A DNA stretch of 64,000 bases from Phytophthora colocasiae (GCA_018806915.1 JAGKQI010000059.1:1672991-1736990); one strand, 5' to 3'. Shown: positions 10,053 through 21,242, numbered from the stretch's first letter. Notes: a model not told the origin generated them from the letters alone. A program made the numbers and translations.

Positions 10053-10101
10053 TATGCCCGTCGGATGGGGATCCGAAACGCGCCGGGCATGGCGTTACCC
10101 C
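10043..10101 (+). promoter_or_regulatory. -1 ribosomal frameshift signal between gag and pol, element A
   Basis: The heptamer G-TTA-AAC (10043-10049) sits in the gag frame directly before the stop TAA (10050-10052). After a 6-nt spacer a two-part hairpin follows: outer stem GCCCG/CGGGC (10056-10060 with 10084-10088), inner stem TCGGAT/ATCCGA (10061-10066 with 10071-10076), and loop GGGG. Pol is open in the -1 frame from upstream of the stop onward. The loop GGGG could pair with CCCC at 10098-10101 as a pseudoknot. Elements B and C have the same module, B with paired compensatory changes. GUUAAAC is known from arterivirus frameshifting. Confidence 0.85.
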
Positions 10102-11044
10102 AGAGTTGTGTGTTCTAGTGTGTGTAGGGCCAGAGCTGAGAAAGATTCACGATAACACTCAACAATGCATGACTACTTTTGCCCAAGAATCGACCATACC
10201 CTCTGGAAACTCAGGGAACGAGCTACCTGAGATCACCGACGACGCCGACCCGACACCAGACGACTCAGTGTCGTTCAGGTTGAAGGATAGCGAGTGTTAT
10301 GGCTGGTGGGAAGATAACTACCCTGATCGGTCAAAGAGGGATGTGGTGATGGTGTATGGTGCTGTGAATGACCATCGGACCAAGATTCTCTTGGATACTG
10401 GTGCGACCATAAATATTCTGAGTTACGACTTTGCGCGTAAGCTCGGACTCAGACTTAAGTCGCACAAGCAGACCAAGGTGTCAGGAATGGGTGGTGTCCC
10501 AACATATATTGGTGCCAGCGCTGAGATCAAATTGACGCTTGGGCCAAGAGTGGTATATATTGTGGATGATTGGGTCGCGAATATCGGTGAAGGAATTGAC
10601 GTGCTTCTGGGAATGGGTTTTATGTTTGCTGCTGGAGTGAGAATCAGTGCTCGTGAAGGTCTGGTATCGTTACCAGACGAGGTAGTGGTGATGATGTGTA
10701 ATTGGGAACCTGGTGATCACATTGGTCGTAACAGGTCGGTTAGACCCAGCGAGGCTGTCCTTCTGAGTCCGGGTGAGGAGTTTATTGTCCGAATTGACTA
10801 TGGCCCAACGAACCCCCAGAGGGAAGTCGTGTGGGCCGGACGCGGTGACCGCTGGGTTACCCAGCTGATCTATGCGGCCCGATCTTGGCCCGTGGCCGTT
10901 CGCGTGGTAAACATCTCTGATAAAAACACGTGGGTCAATGAACTTTCTGATGTCGCGAGGATCGTGGAATATGGTTTCTTTCCAAGGCATGGACGTTTCG
11001 TGCGTCCAGGTTCTGCTGCCTATCGTGATTGGGAGGTTCTGATT
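10049..11044 (+). pseudogene. pol: pol part 1 of element A: aspartic protease and linker
   Basis: This is the -1 frame entered at the slip site; no separate start codon is needed because it is made as Gag-Pol. The first residues (LICPSDGDPKRAGHG) bridge the gag stop. The retroviral-type protease has its active site at LLDTGATINIL (DTG codons 10394-10402) and a later hydrophobic VDVLLGMGF-like segment. It would release Gag and Pol products. The frame continues in element C without a break into RT. Here a two-base loss near 11045 sends it to a stop at 11074. Confidence 0.88.
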
Positions 11045-12965
11045 CGGGGAAAGCACCCCGTCACCAGAAACTAAGAAACGTATGAAGAGAGAGGCGGAGT
11101 TGGAGGCTTTGATGCCGCAGCCCCCGTGTGTAGATCGCCCGGACTACCCATGGCCGACTGAAATACTGCAACGTCCAAGGTTTGATAACGCTCGAGTGCA
11201 GTTCGTGAAACCAGAGTCACCACCGACCGTGAAACGAGTACGCTTCGCCCTGGATGCATTCACCCAGACGGAGAATGGTTGCTCCGGCGAGTCAACGGGA
11301 AGTGCGGACATTAGTACAGATACCAGAGATTTGGAAACCTCCTCTGAAAGTACTCCACATACAGACCCTGGTGACTCGTCCGTTGTTATTGCCGGTGACG
11401 TCCTTGACTCAAAGCCTGAGTGTCTATTAGGTGACTCTCAGACCCCTGAGTTACCCGCGGACGATTTCGACCTAATGGATGAATCCTGGGATATTCCCAT
11501 TCAGGGGATGCCTGGAACGCCTGTGGAAAAATTACGAGTGGAATACGAGCGGTGCATGAATGTTTCGAATGAAGAATTGGACTTGGAGCCGGGTGTATAT
11601 ATGCGAGAAGGCACGGAACTCCTCGCTCAATTACGTGACCAACTGGTCATGTTGCCTAAGCTGGAAGAGTTGACACCAGAGTGTGATATCGACAGCGCTG
11701 ATGTTGGAGAACCAGGAAAGACGACCCCAGAAATGGAGAAGAAACTGCGTGATATTCTGAGGTACCACAGGAAGATATTCCTGGGAGATGGCAATGCAGC
11801 ACCCGCACCGGCAAGGGGCGTGGTCTGTGATCTGGATGTGGGAGATGCCAAGCCGGTAGCTCAACGTCCGAGATCCGTCGCCCCTCATCTCATGCTGAAG
11901 GTATACGAGCTTCTAAAGAAACTCCTGGAAACTGGTTTGATCGAGTACTCTAACTCCCCGTGGGCATCTCCTATTGTGATCGTTCTCAAGAAGAATGGTG
12001 TTGACATACGGATGTGCATCGACTATCGCATCGTGAATGGCTTCATTCAACTGTCGCGTTACCCTCTACCTCTTATTGACGATCTCTTAACTGGTTTTGA
12101 GGCTGCCATGTGGTTCATGAGCCTGGATATGGCTAGTGGTTTCTGGGCGATCAGGATGACGGAGCGCGCACGACTGATATCAGCTTTCATTTGCCCGTTT
12201 GGACATTTTCAGTGGGTAAGGATGCCGTTTGGACATTTTCAGTGGGTAAGGATGCCGTTTGGTCTGAAGAACGCCCCTCTTGTGTATCAGGCTATGCTAG
12301 ACAATTGCCTGTGGGGATTCGTGAGACTGTCACCAGAAGAAGAAGCTGAAGTCGATGCGGAGGTTCTGGAATTTCTGCAACTCCAGCCTCAGGACTCTAA
12401 AAAGCATTTTTCAGACTCTGAGAACCATACTCCGATTTCAGAGATGCCAACCCTCACAAGTCAGATGACCGTCTTTCAGAGGAACATTCCTGTTCCCACG
12501 TGTATGGGCCCAGTCCTGGGGAGGAGTTCATACATCGACGACATCGCACATGGAGCACCGACTTGGGACCAATTATGTGACGATTTGAATGCCCTGCTTT
12601 TCAGGCTTCGCTATTGGAACATTTCTGTGAGTTTGCCCAAGAGCGAGTTCGGGAAGTTGTCGATACCGTACCTATCCCACGAAATCAGTGCCGAGGGTCT
12701 GAGGGCAACACCTAAGATTGTCAAAGGAGTCGAAGAACTGCCATTTCCGTCTACGTTGAAGGGAGTTCAGAGTTTCATGGGAAGCCTCAACTATTACAAC
12801 AAGTTTATTGAGGATTTACCGGTAATTGCTGCTACCCTCTATGAGCTGACGGACGAGCAGATTCGTGCTGGACGAGACCTGACTCGTGCGAAAGAGGCGT
12901 TCGAAATTCTGAAACGCAAGATAGTCTCTACTCCACTACTTAGACATCCAGACCGAACCAGACCG
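11045..12965 (+). pseudogene. pol: pol part 2 of element A: reverse transcriptase
   Basis: An acidic linker (11082-11830) with IQGMPGTPVEKLRVEYERCM and LEPGVY motifs leads into RT. Recognisable pieces are LIEYSNSPWASPIVIVLKK, RMCIDYR, LDMASGFWAIRM (first catalytic Asp), RMPFGLKNAPLVYQ, and SYIDDI (catalytic YIDD at 12531-12542). Between the last two motifs lies an extra acidic stretch of about 75 residues, also present in B and C. A 30-bp in-frame duplication repeats PFGHFQWVRM (12195-12254) and probably harms the enzyme. A two-base loss near 12966 breaks the frame before RNase H. Confidence 0.9.
12195..12254 (+). repeat. 30-bp in-frame tandem duplication inside the RT of element A
   Basis: Units 12195-12224 and 12225-12254 are identical and encode PFGHFQWVRM twice. 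Elements B and C each have one copy in the same place. The duplication therefore arose in the element A lineage, next to the conserved PFGLKNAP motif. Confidence 0.95.
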
Positions 12966-14831
12966 TGTTGTCATTCCGCATGCGAACCCTTGGGCTGCTT
13001 CAGCAGTCTTGGGACAAGAATATGAGGGAATAATACACCCAGTCCGGTTTACGGGTCGTGTCCTGAACGATGCCGAACTCAGGTATCATATCGCTGAGAA
13101 AGAGGTGATTGCGATCCTCAGAGTTTTAGAAAACTTCAGAGCTCTGGTGGAGTCAAGTCCGGTGATTGTGGTCTATACCAGATACTCTGTCCTGAAATGG
13201 TTGCTGACATCGAACTCCACCGACGGCAGAAACGTCAAGTGGGGTATGAAGTTGTCGCAGTGGAACCTGGAGATCCGCCGGGTACAGCGTGACGAAGATG
13301 GACTCCCAGCTATACTCGGTGCGGGCATTACCCCCAGGGAGCATCTGGACGAGGTCTCTGAAAATCTGATCCCAGTCAAGGGGCGAGTCAAGCCGCCAGT
13401 TCCTATCAGTGTGGAAATGCTGGGAGCAGATTATCAGGGCTATGTTCTGAGTTTTGATGGTGCCGCAAAGACGTCTACCCGTCTGGGAAGCTGTGGGTGT
13501 ATACTCTGGGAACTCCCGGGGTGGAGCGTTCTGGAAGCCCGAGGGTTTCCCCTGACGGATGTCACGGTGAATGACTCGGAATATTGTGGCCTGAATTACG
13601 GTCTGAAGATGGCACTCGACCACGGAATACAGGAGTTGGTGGTTGTGGGAGATTCGCGCATCGCGATACAACAGGCTCAGGGACTGATCAACTGCAATCA
13701 GCCTAACTTGCAACGGAGGTTAGCCGAATTTGAGTCTCTGAAGACCAAGTTTCGGACTCTGAAGTTGGTGCATGTGAAGCGCGAGTTTAACCAAGCAGCG
13801 GATTACCTGACCTCGAAGACTTTGACTCTTGGGGTAGCCTGGCAGGTGCAAGATGAGGATGAACTTGTGCACCTGCAACTGGTATCCAAAGTTCATGAGA
13901 AACTGATGAAACCTTGCTCAACCCCGGACATGGAAGTTCACGAGTCAAAATCAGACTCTGAAAATCATAATGCGTCACCAGAGTCTGAGAATGTTTTTGA
14001 TCCGGAATCCGCACCCCTACCTCGATCGGTCAGAGTGTTGATTGCTGTAACCCGTGCCCAAGCTCCGCCTGACGCTAATCTTCCTGAGGGTGATGACGAA
14101 CGAGAACCTTTGGGGCCTTTGGAGTTCCAGGCAGAACGCTGGCGACGGATCAAGGCGCATCAGAGCCAGGACCCGTACTTGGTTGAACTCATGAAGTTTC
14201 TGAAAGGTGACGTGGGAGATTTACCACGACCCCGAGTCAGGAAGCTTGCCAGAGTTGCTGAGGACTTCGTTCTGGATTCTAGAGATGTACTATATCGCCT
14301 GAGTCGCGCTACTCGAGAGCGGCCCCGGGACAACGTTGACGAACTCAGACTGGTGGTTCCCAGAGACTTGTATCCAGACCTGTTACACTATGCTCATGAA
14401 GACTACCAAGGTGGACATCAAGGAATCAGGAGAACCTTTGAGAAGTTGAGTTCGGAATTTTACTGGTTGGGTATGTATGCCGATGTGGAGAGATTTGTGA
14501 AGGAATGCGTAGACTGTGCCAGTGGCAAGGGGCGACCCCCAAATCCTGGACCGTCCCCTGGAAATATTGAGCCCAGCCGGCCATTTGAAGTGGTGTCTAT
14601 GGATTTTGTGACACACATGCCGAAAACCGCACGTGGAAACACATTTCTCTTGCTGTTCCAGGATATGTTTTCGGGATACGTAATGTGCAAGCCAATGAGT
14701 GTCACCACTGCTCAGGATGTAGCAGAGGCTTATGAGGAACGCGTTTTCAGAAACTTTGGTGCTAGCTCTCTGATTCGTCATGATCAAGATCCTCGTTTTA
14801 TGAGTGAGGTGTTCAAGTGTTTCAGGAACTT
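12966..14831 (+). pseudogene. pol: pol part 3 of element A: two RNase H domains and first half of integrase
   Basis: RNase H 1 (to about 13330) keeps the Glu of AEKEVIAIL. It lacks the first catalytic Asp (HAN-WAA in the relatives) and has YTRYSVL where TDH is usual, so it looks inactive. RNase H 2 (about 13440-13840) keeps the full set: SFDGAAK, NDSEYCGL, VGDSRIAIQQ and NQAADYL. The integrase follows with a zinc region (HYAHEDYQGGHQG...CVDC) and catalytic core residues in VSMDFVTHM and RHDQDPRFMS. A one-base change in the T run near 14832 breaks the frame in the core. Confidence 0.9.
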
Positions 14832-15779
14832 TTGGGTAGCAGACAACGCGCTACTCTAGGATACCGGCCTCAAGCCAACGGCCAGCAGGAGAGATCAGTA
14901 CAGACTGTGGTGCGCGCGATTAAGGCATATATCTCTGAAGCCGATCAAAGTGACTGGGATGATCACGCCGAACGTCTGATGTTTGCCCTGAACACGTCAT
15001 TCGATGCCACCCGTCTGGAGACGCCTTTCTACCTGGTACATGGTTGGGATGCTCATGGGACGGTGTCCGCTATGCTTGGACCCAAGCCATCGACGACTCA
15101 GGAGCGAACTGCGTACGAATGGAGACGGAAGATGCAACGAGACTATAGCTATGCTCTGGCATGTGCCGAAGATCTCCAGAAGAAGGCAAAGCGTGACCGG
15201 TCTGAAGAACAGACCAGAAAATGGAACGAGTTGTCAGAGCGTCTGAAGTCAGGTTTCGCTATAGGCGACGCTGTATGGCTCTACATCCCTAAGGTACAAA
15301 CGGGATTGAGCAGGAAACTAGCACACATGTGGCACGGACCCTTCAGGATTGAGGAGATGCTGGACGATTTCAGAGTACGACTAAAGGTTGAAGATACCGG
15401 CTACCGCGTGAACCCCTGGGTCCATGTGAGCCGTCTGAAGCCAAGGGCTCTGTTCCCCAGACGACCCACGGTGGAACTCCAGATTCCAGAAGATGATGAT
15501 TTTGACGCCGCCCTGTTACCAGAAGATAGCTGGGAACCTGATATTGAAAACGGCGAGTATGAAGTGGAGAAGATTCTGGATACCCGTTGGAACAAGCGTA
15601 CCAGGACGTCCAGACGCCTGCGCGAATATTTGATTAAGTGGAAAGGTTACGATGAAACTGAGTGGTTGCCGTTATCGAAGTTGAACTGTGGAGCATTACT
15701 TTACGAATTCAATCAGAGTGCACGAGCACGAGCCCGTTTTCAGGCGATGCAGGCTGGAGACGATCATCCCAGAGTCTAA
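14832..15779 (+). pseudogene. pol: pol part 4 of element A: integrase C-half and chromodomain
   Basis: The frame resumes with LGSRQRATLGYRPQANGQQERS, supplying the third integrase catalytic residue (Glu of QQERS). A GPFRIEE / YRVNPWVHVSRLKPR module and an acidic linker follow. The chromodomain spans about 15558-15715: YEVEKILDTRW, YLIKWKGYDETEWLPLSKL. In chromoviruses this domain binds modified histone tails and steers integration into heterochromatin. The protein ends GDDHPRV and a stop. Element B has the same ending. Confidence 0.92.
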
Positions 15780-16254
15780 TAACTATGAAAACACATCTGG
15801 AAGTCTGATATCTGAAGGATTTCAGATATTGACTTTTAGAGTGTGGTAATCTGAGTGCGTGTTTTCAGAGACCTATTTCTGAAATTCATGCGTTTGGATA
15901 TGTGATCGACCATGTTGCTGCTTATATAAAACGACTGTGTGAATGTGAATATGGAAGTGAGTTTGTGGAGAATTAAATACTGGAGGATACGAAGTTATGA
16001 ATGATGAGATGATGAGAAGGAGTGTGATTATGTGGAGTGATATTGAAAGATTAAGGGATTAGGGAGCTACACTGAGGCCGGGGATTTACGTCACAAATGC
16101 AGACAACTATTTGGCTTCTCGAAGATGCAGCCTTCCCGTGGGCACCATGGTGGACACCTGAGCTTCAGTAGTGAAGGGAGATCGGGTTCTCGGAACGCTC
16201 CGCAGGTGTCAATTGATCCTTCTTGATGTCAGCAGGGACATACTGGAGCCACTC
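15780..16254. other. Spacer between convergent pol and antisense gene, element A
   Basis: This 475-bp AT-rich gap lies between two convergent reading frames. Near 15802-15835 an imperfect palindrome (GTCTGATATCTGAA...TTTCAGATATTGAC) could form a hairpin. I see no coding potential. It must hold the 3' ends of any antisense transcript; no clear AATAAA is visible. Confidence 0.5.
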
Positions 16255-19200
16255 TTAGTCCGCATTCACCGTGGCCCATTGCATCCGAGCAGGCTCAATA
16301 GCGTCCAAGTCACCCAGTTGCGTCTCCAGACTCAGACACTTGGGACCCCCCAGCTCTGCGACTCTGGGATCTTGCCAGATCCAAGGGCAGGACTTGTCTG
16401 GGACAACCCAGATGCCAGGCTCTGAAAGCAGCGACTCTGGGAAATCTTTGTGCCCCAGGACCTTTCGGATGAGGGCGTTGTGCTGGCGAATCATGGCGGC
16501 TCGACGCATGGACCGGTACTTGTGAAGCTCCGCAGACTTGTCGGCAGCCTCGACATCCATGGTCACCCAATGCGTACGCTCCCAGAAGGCTTGAGCATGC
16601 TTCTTCATGCTGCGCACAATGTCTTCCACGTCAGCCAACACCATGGGCCCCAGTTCTTCCCGCTTGTGGAAGTAAAACTCTGAGAATCGGTTGTCGAACA
16701 TGACTTTCCAAGGGGCACGCTTCTTGCGGAGGACTGCACAGTACCGCTCAGAGTCCCAGCGCTTCTTGAGGATGGCACATGAGTGCTTGTGCACCTCGTA
16801 GTCTGGAAAACCCAATGTCTGGCCAGTGGTGGTCTTGGTAGAGCTCACTCGTTGTACCCTGATACCATAGTACAACCAGGAGGATGCCTCACAGTCTGGT
16901 GTTTCCACCACCTGGAGCTCCTTGACCGTCAGGGAGTTATAGGGCTTTGACACCAGACTACGCGCTTTCCCAGATGAACTTTTGGACTTCGATCCACTTC
17001 CACTGGTGGACTTCGGGCGAGACTTAGGACTGGTGTGGGCCTTTACGGATGCGATACTCCTCTTGGACTTCTTGGTGGGGATGATAGGTCCATCATCAGA
17101 GTCTGAGTCGTCATCAGAATCCCGGGGACGTTTGGAACCAGGACGCGGGTGGTCATCAGACTTCTTGTCTCCAGACTTCTTACTCCCGGACCTCTTGTCC
17201 CCAGACTTCTTGCTCCCAGACTTCTTGTCCTGAGACTTCTTGTCTTCAGACTTGTCGCTCTCGGAATCGCTGTCGTCAGACTCACCATCATCAGAGCTCT
17301 CGTCGTCGTCTTCGTCTTCAGACTCGATCACACCAGAATCCTTGTAATCCGGATCGTCCTTGGGGTTGTCGGCGGTGGACTCGACATCACTTTCTGGATA
17401 ATTTACGTGACCATCCAGATCACCCCAGGCTGCAGGCTCGGTACCAGCTGAGATGTGACGATCCACCACCTCGTCGGCCATCTGGTAATACACTTCAGGG
17501 ACGTACTTGGCCCAAAGAGTAGCATCCAGGCGACGAGAGAATACCAGGCTCACCAACATCTGAATGAGAGCCGGACTGCTGAAGAGACTGTGAGCCGCTT
17601 TATCCGATGCCAACCACTCCATGGCTTTATCATACTTGATCCCAGATAGCAGGGCTTGGCGGAGGTCGGGTCGAACTTCCTTCCAGACCACGTCACCAGG
17701 GAGTCTCTTGTGGACTTCAGACTTTGCCACCTTAGAATCTGCATTCGCCGGAAGCGCCGATTCTTCAACGGGCTTGTGTCCGGACGGGCGACGCTTCAAA
17801 TTCTTGGAGTCCCACTTGAGCGGTCGCTTCGGAGGTGATTTCAGAGTCTGGGGCTTCGGCGGATATGACAGGTACCGTGGGCTCTCGCTCTTGGACTCTG
17901 AGGTTTCAGTACTTGGACGAGTAAGATCCAGAACTCTGGAGGTCCTCGCGGTCTTCTCAGCAGCCTGACGAGCTCGTTCTTCAGAAAGCCGTTTCTTGAA
18001 GTCAGGAACGGGTTTCTTTCGCGCGTCCAAGGCTGTCACGTTGATGATAGTCGTCCAGTTATCAGGGACGATGGTGTCCTCTTGGTATGACACCAGAAGG
18101 TCATGGAGCCGATCCCAATTACCAGAGATTTCAGAATTCTCTTGTAAGAACTCTGAGAACCCCCACGGATCTGTGGGCTTGACCTCAGGACGCGACTTCA
18201 GAATCGAGACCTGTGCTTGAAGATCAGCGACTTGGGACTTCAGAACTACCTTGTCCGACTTCAGAGCTTCCACTTGGTCCTGGTAGTGAGCTTTGAGATC
18301 CTGAATCTCCGAAGTCATGCGTTCTTCTACCGCACCGGCGTCTTGCTGGGCACACTTAAGCTCGTGTTTCCAGTATTGACAGTGCAGTACCCACTCACGC
18401 TTGATTTCTTCGCATTCAGAGCGCGCTGCTGCAGCATCAATCAAGGCGACACCGTTCTGAGAACCAACGCGTTCCCGAAGGCGACGGTGAGCAGCAGTCA
18501 TAAGCTTTAAGCATCCGGCCGTCCGAAAAACTTTCTCGGCAAGCCGAGTGGGAGAGACATGAGAAACCAGAGACCCCAGTTCCCGGCGAAATCCACAGAC
18601 GACGTCAAAGCATCCAGAGTACGCACGTCTGGAATCTGGGCGCACGGAGACACAACTTCGGCGGGGTCGAAGCTTGGAATCACTCGCTCCAGCTCCCGGA
18701 GGTCTTCATCAGTAAGTGCCTCGTAACCCACGAGCACACAGGGGCCACCGTACGCATTCGCTATGTGGCGCCCTCTTCTGAAGTCTTCAGCTCGCGCGGG
18801 GGTACTCACCAGAAAGGCACGTCCCTCTGGCTTCACGCTGGGAGCGATATAGTTCTGGGGAACATCAGAGTCCCCCACGCCCGTGACTTGATCCCCTGTG
18901 GTTGTCACCAGACCCTGACGAAACAGCCGATCGACCTCTTCCGTAGACAAAAGCCGTGGGGCACCAAAGGCTCGCGGTCTGAAGACACCAGGAGTTCCCT
19001 CAGAGAATTCAGAGTGAGATTACCCACGTGAAACCACTGGTGGCGAGAGATCACCAACACCGGCCGAGTTCATGTCATCACCAGGGAGATCCTCAGTCGG
19101 ACCATCGACCTGTGAGTCGGTAGGTTGGGATGCATGTGCTGGGGCGCTAGGGCTGCCACCTGGCGATGTGGCCGAACCAACATCTCCACCCTGCGACATA

Positions 19201-19298
19201 TTGACAGTTGCCGAAGCAGGACAAGTGCCTGTGGCGTCGCCTGCCGCCCCATTCGGTGGGGCGTTTAAGCTCAGAGAAGCGTTCGTTTCCTCAGTCAT
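16255..19298 (-). pseudogene. Antisense protein of element A, homologous to that of element B; one stop and one frameshift
   Basis: The gene reads from an ATG at 19298 (MTEETNASLSLNAPP; an upstream in-frame ATG at 19484 is possible) to the stop at 16255. An in-frame TAA at 19020-19022 and a frameshift near 18585-18597 interrupt it. The stop lies in a 45-nt GT...TTCAG stretch (18979-19023) divisible by three, so a tiny intron is possible but unproven. Order: Ala/Ser/Pro-rich start; RRELGSLVSHVSPTRLAEKV block; coiled coil (about 18210-18450); NWDRL...PDNWTTI block; Lys-rich linker; W-KYVP block; Asp/Ser-rich acidic region; SKKSGDK-type repeats; C-terminal block SWLYYGIRV, GFPDY, FYFHKR, EPGIW. 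All blocks match element B (806-3595) in order. No known domain is recognised. Confidence 0.85.
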
Positions 19299-19525
19299 GA
19301 GCGAAAGGACGGAGTTTTGAAAATGATCGCCTGTTTGGCAAGTCAAATTCAAGTTTCTGAGTCTGAGAGAATCAGATTGTGCGACGGGACACCAGAGACT
19401 CTGAAAACCAGGTAACTGACAAAGAGTTGCAGCTACGCTACGCTCTGAAAACCGTCTATCAGAATGTTTGATAGGCCTGGCCATGATACACAGCTTGGAG
19501 AAAGTTCCGCACTGATGGATCGTGA

Positions 19526-19539
19526 CCAGGAGGGGCGGT
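19526..19539 (+). other. Polypurine tract of element A
   Basis: The purine-rich run CCAGGAGGGGCGG directly precedes the 3' LTR start. It is the expected primer for plus-strand DNA synthesis. Confidence 0.75.
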
Positions 19540-21242
19540 TGACATGATGTTAATTCCGATTTTCGAGCGACAGGTGGATATTACGTTACGATGTGATTGG
19601 TTATACTATGGGTTATAAGCGAAGGGACTTTGGGACGCGGCCGCACCCGTGCGACATCTGTGGAAGATTGTGGATAAACCTTCGCCTGACTGTAAAGGGG
19701 CCCAAAGGACCAGAAGTGTACTTCAGAGTGTGCACAACTCTGAAGGTCAACTACACTCTGTCTGGTCACCGGACTTTCCCCGACGATGAGTGCCTAAGTT
19801 CTGGCGGAAAGTCTCTCAGAAGAACGTATCTCTGAGAGACCTCATCCCGTTACCGTCCAGCGCGACGATGGATGGTTCAAGGATTCACAATATATACCCG
19901 CAGAGACCAAGTATCGCGCGCCGGACGCCGCGCACCCGCGGAACCCTCAAGATCTTCATGTACGTTGAAGCATTAGTGCTCCGTACTCTGGTTTCGTATT
20001 CAAGACTCTGGTATCTCTAACTCTGAGTGACCAAGACTCTGAAAAACCAAGTGATATCGGACTCTGAAAACCAGGATACCAGACTCTGAAACCACCGAAG
20101 ATTCAAGACCATACTGAAACCAAGTGAACCCAAGTTCAAGTCACGCATTCAAGTGATTACTGACCTGCACATCCCCCGTAATGACGTCTCTACCTGTCAA
20201 CCCATCGAGATCAGCTGCACAGATTGCATACTGAGACCAAGTCAAAGTACCAGATGTATACAAAGACCAAGAGTACCTGAGATATGAAGACTGACTGCAT
20301 AAAGGACGCAAAGACGACAAGAAGGAGAGAATTACCAGAGATATATGATAGTTATGAGGAAGATAAACGATAAACAGAGTTCAATTTGCTTGCTACTGCA
20401 CAAGTCCGCTTGAGAGGTATCCAAGCCACTGCGTCATCACGTACGTCGTGTGATCTCCACCAAATTCAATCCCCTTAGGTGGAGATCAGGTAACGTAGAG
20501 ACCTGAAAGGACCCGCCTATTCCATATCCTAGTTGGGTCGTTTGTTTTGTCTCTAGCGGTAGCCCATTTCATATTGATCGTTTGGACAGGCTCTGGAAAC
20601 TAGACAGTCGTTTTCAGAGTGCAAGGTAGACTGTTGTATATAGCCGATTGTATTGGTTTATATTTTCCCTCTATATAAGAGGGTGGTGCGCGAACGTAAA
20701 GGGATACCAGACAGACCAGGTGTCTGGTAGCGAGTCCCTAGTTGACCTGGAGTGTTAGCCCACCGTTCAAGGGCCAGCCCACCGTTCAAGGGCCTAGAAA
20801 GAATAAGAACGGCTGTATATATTTGTATATTTTCGAACTCTGTATATTGGTTGTTTATCTCTGAAAGTCAGGTATCTCGGTTCTGGATTTGTGATATTCA
20901 GACACCGATTTCAGACTTTCTCTGGTATATTAACCTCTTTTCGACCGCCGACTTCCTGGAGACCATCTTGGTTCCCAGAGATTCCGACCCCCGAACGCTC
21001 CTGGAAGGATTTCCTGAATACCGACACCAGACTTCAAGGGAACCCCAACCTCTCTTCACAACACACTCTCAGACTCCGGCGAGGGTCATATTTCCGAAGA
21101 CAACGAACCCACGAGGATACCGCAAGGTACCACACGCCAACCTACCGTTGTACGGCTCTGAAAACCCCTTTTCAGTAGTCGTATAACTAGGGTTCACTAT
21201 ACGCCCCTGCTCCGCGACCAAAGTTTCACCGACTTCGCGACA
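19540..21242 (+). repeat. 3' LTR of element A
   Basis: It is 1703 bp, starts TGACATG and ends GCGACA, and matches 4011-5715 except for one substitution and two single-base deletions. It carries the same inverted repeats, TATA box (20667-20683) and duplicated hairpin motif as the 5' copy. It is followed by the CATT duplication. Confidence 0.96.
20667..20683 (+). promoter_or_regulatory. TATA box inside an inverted repeat, 3' LTR of element A
   Basis: This is the same CCCTCT-ATATA-AGAGGG arrangement as at 5140-5156. In this LTR it could drive outward transcription into the flanking element B sequence. Confidence 0.5.

Larger units (their letters stand above)
4011..21242 (+). mobile_element. Element A: complete 17.2-kb Ty3/Gypsy chromodomain retrotransposon with antisense gene
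   Basis: The element is bounded by 1705- and 1703-bp LTRs (TGACATG...GCGACA) and a CATT duplication. Inside, in order, are primer site, gag, -1 frameshift signal, protease, RT, RNase H 1, RNase H 2, integrase with chromodomain, spacer, antisense gene, and polypurine tract. It is intact in outline but not in frame. gag-pol has single- or two-base shifts near 8985, 11045, 12966 and 14832, plus a 30-bp duplication in RT. The antisense gene has one stop and one shift. The LTRs differ by one substitution and two single-base indels, so insertion is recent. The size is comparable to plant Ogre/Tat giants. Confidence 0.96.

Noticed and set aside
18979..19023. 45-nt intron in the antisense gene of element A
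   Set aside because: It has GT and TTCAG ends and would remove the stop, but it is very short and element B offers no support; kept only as an alternative.
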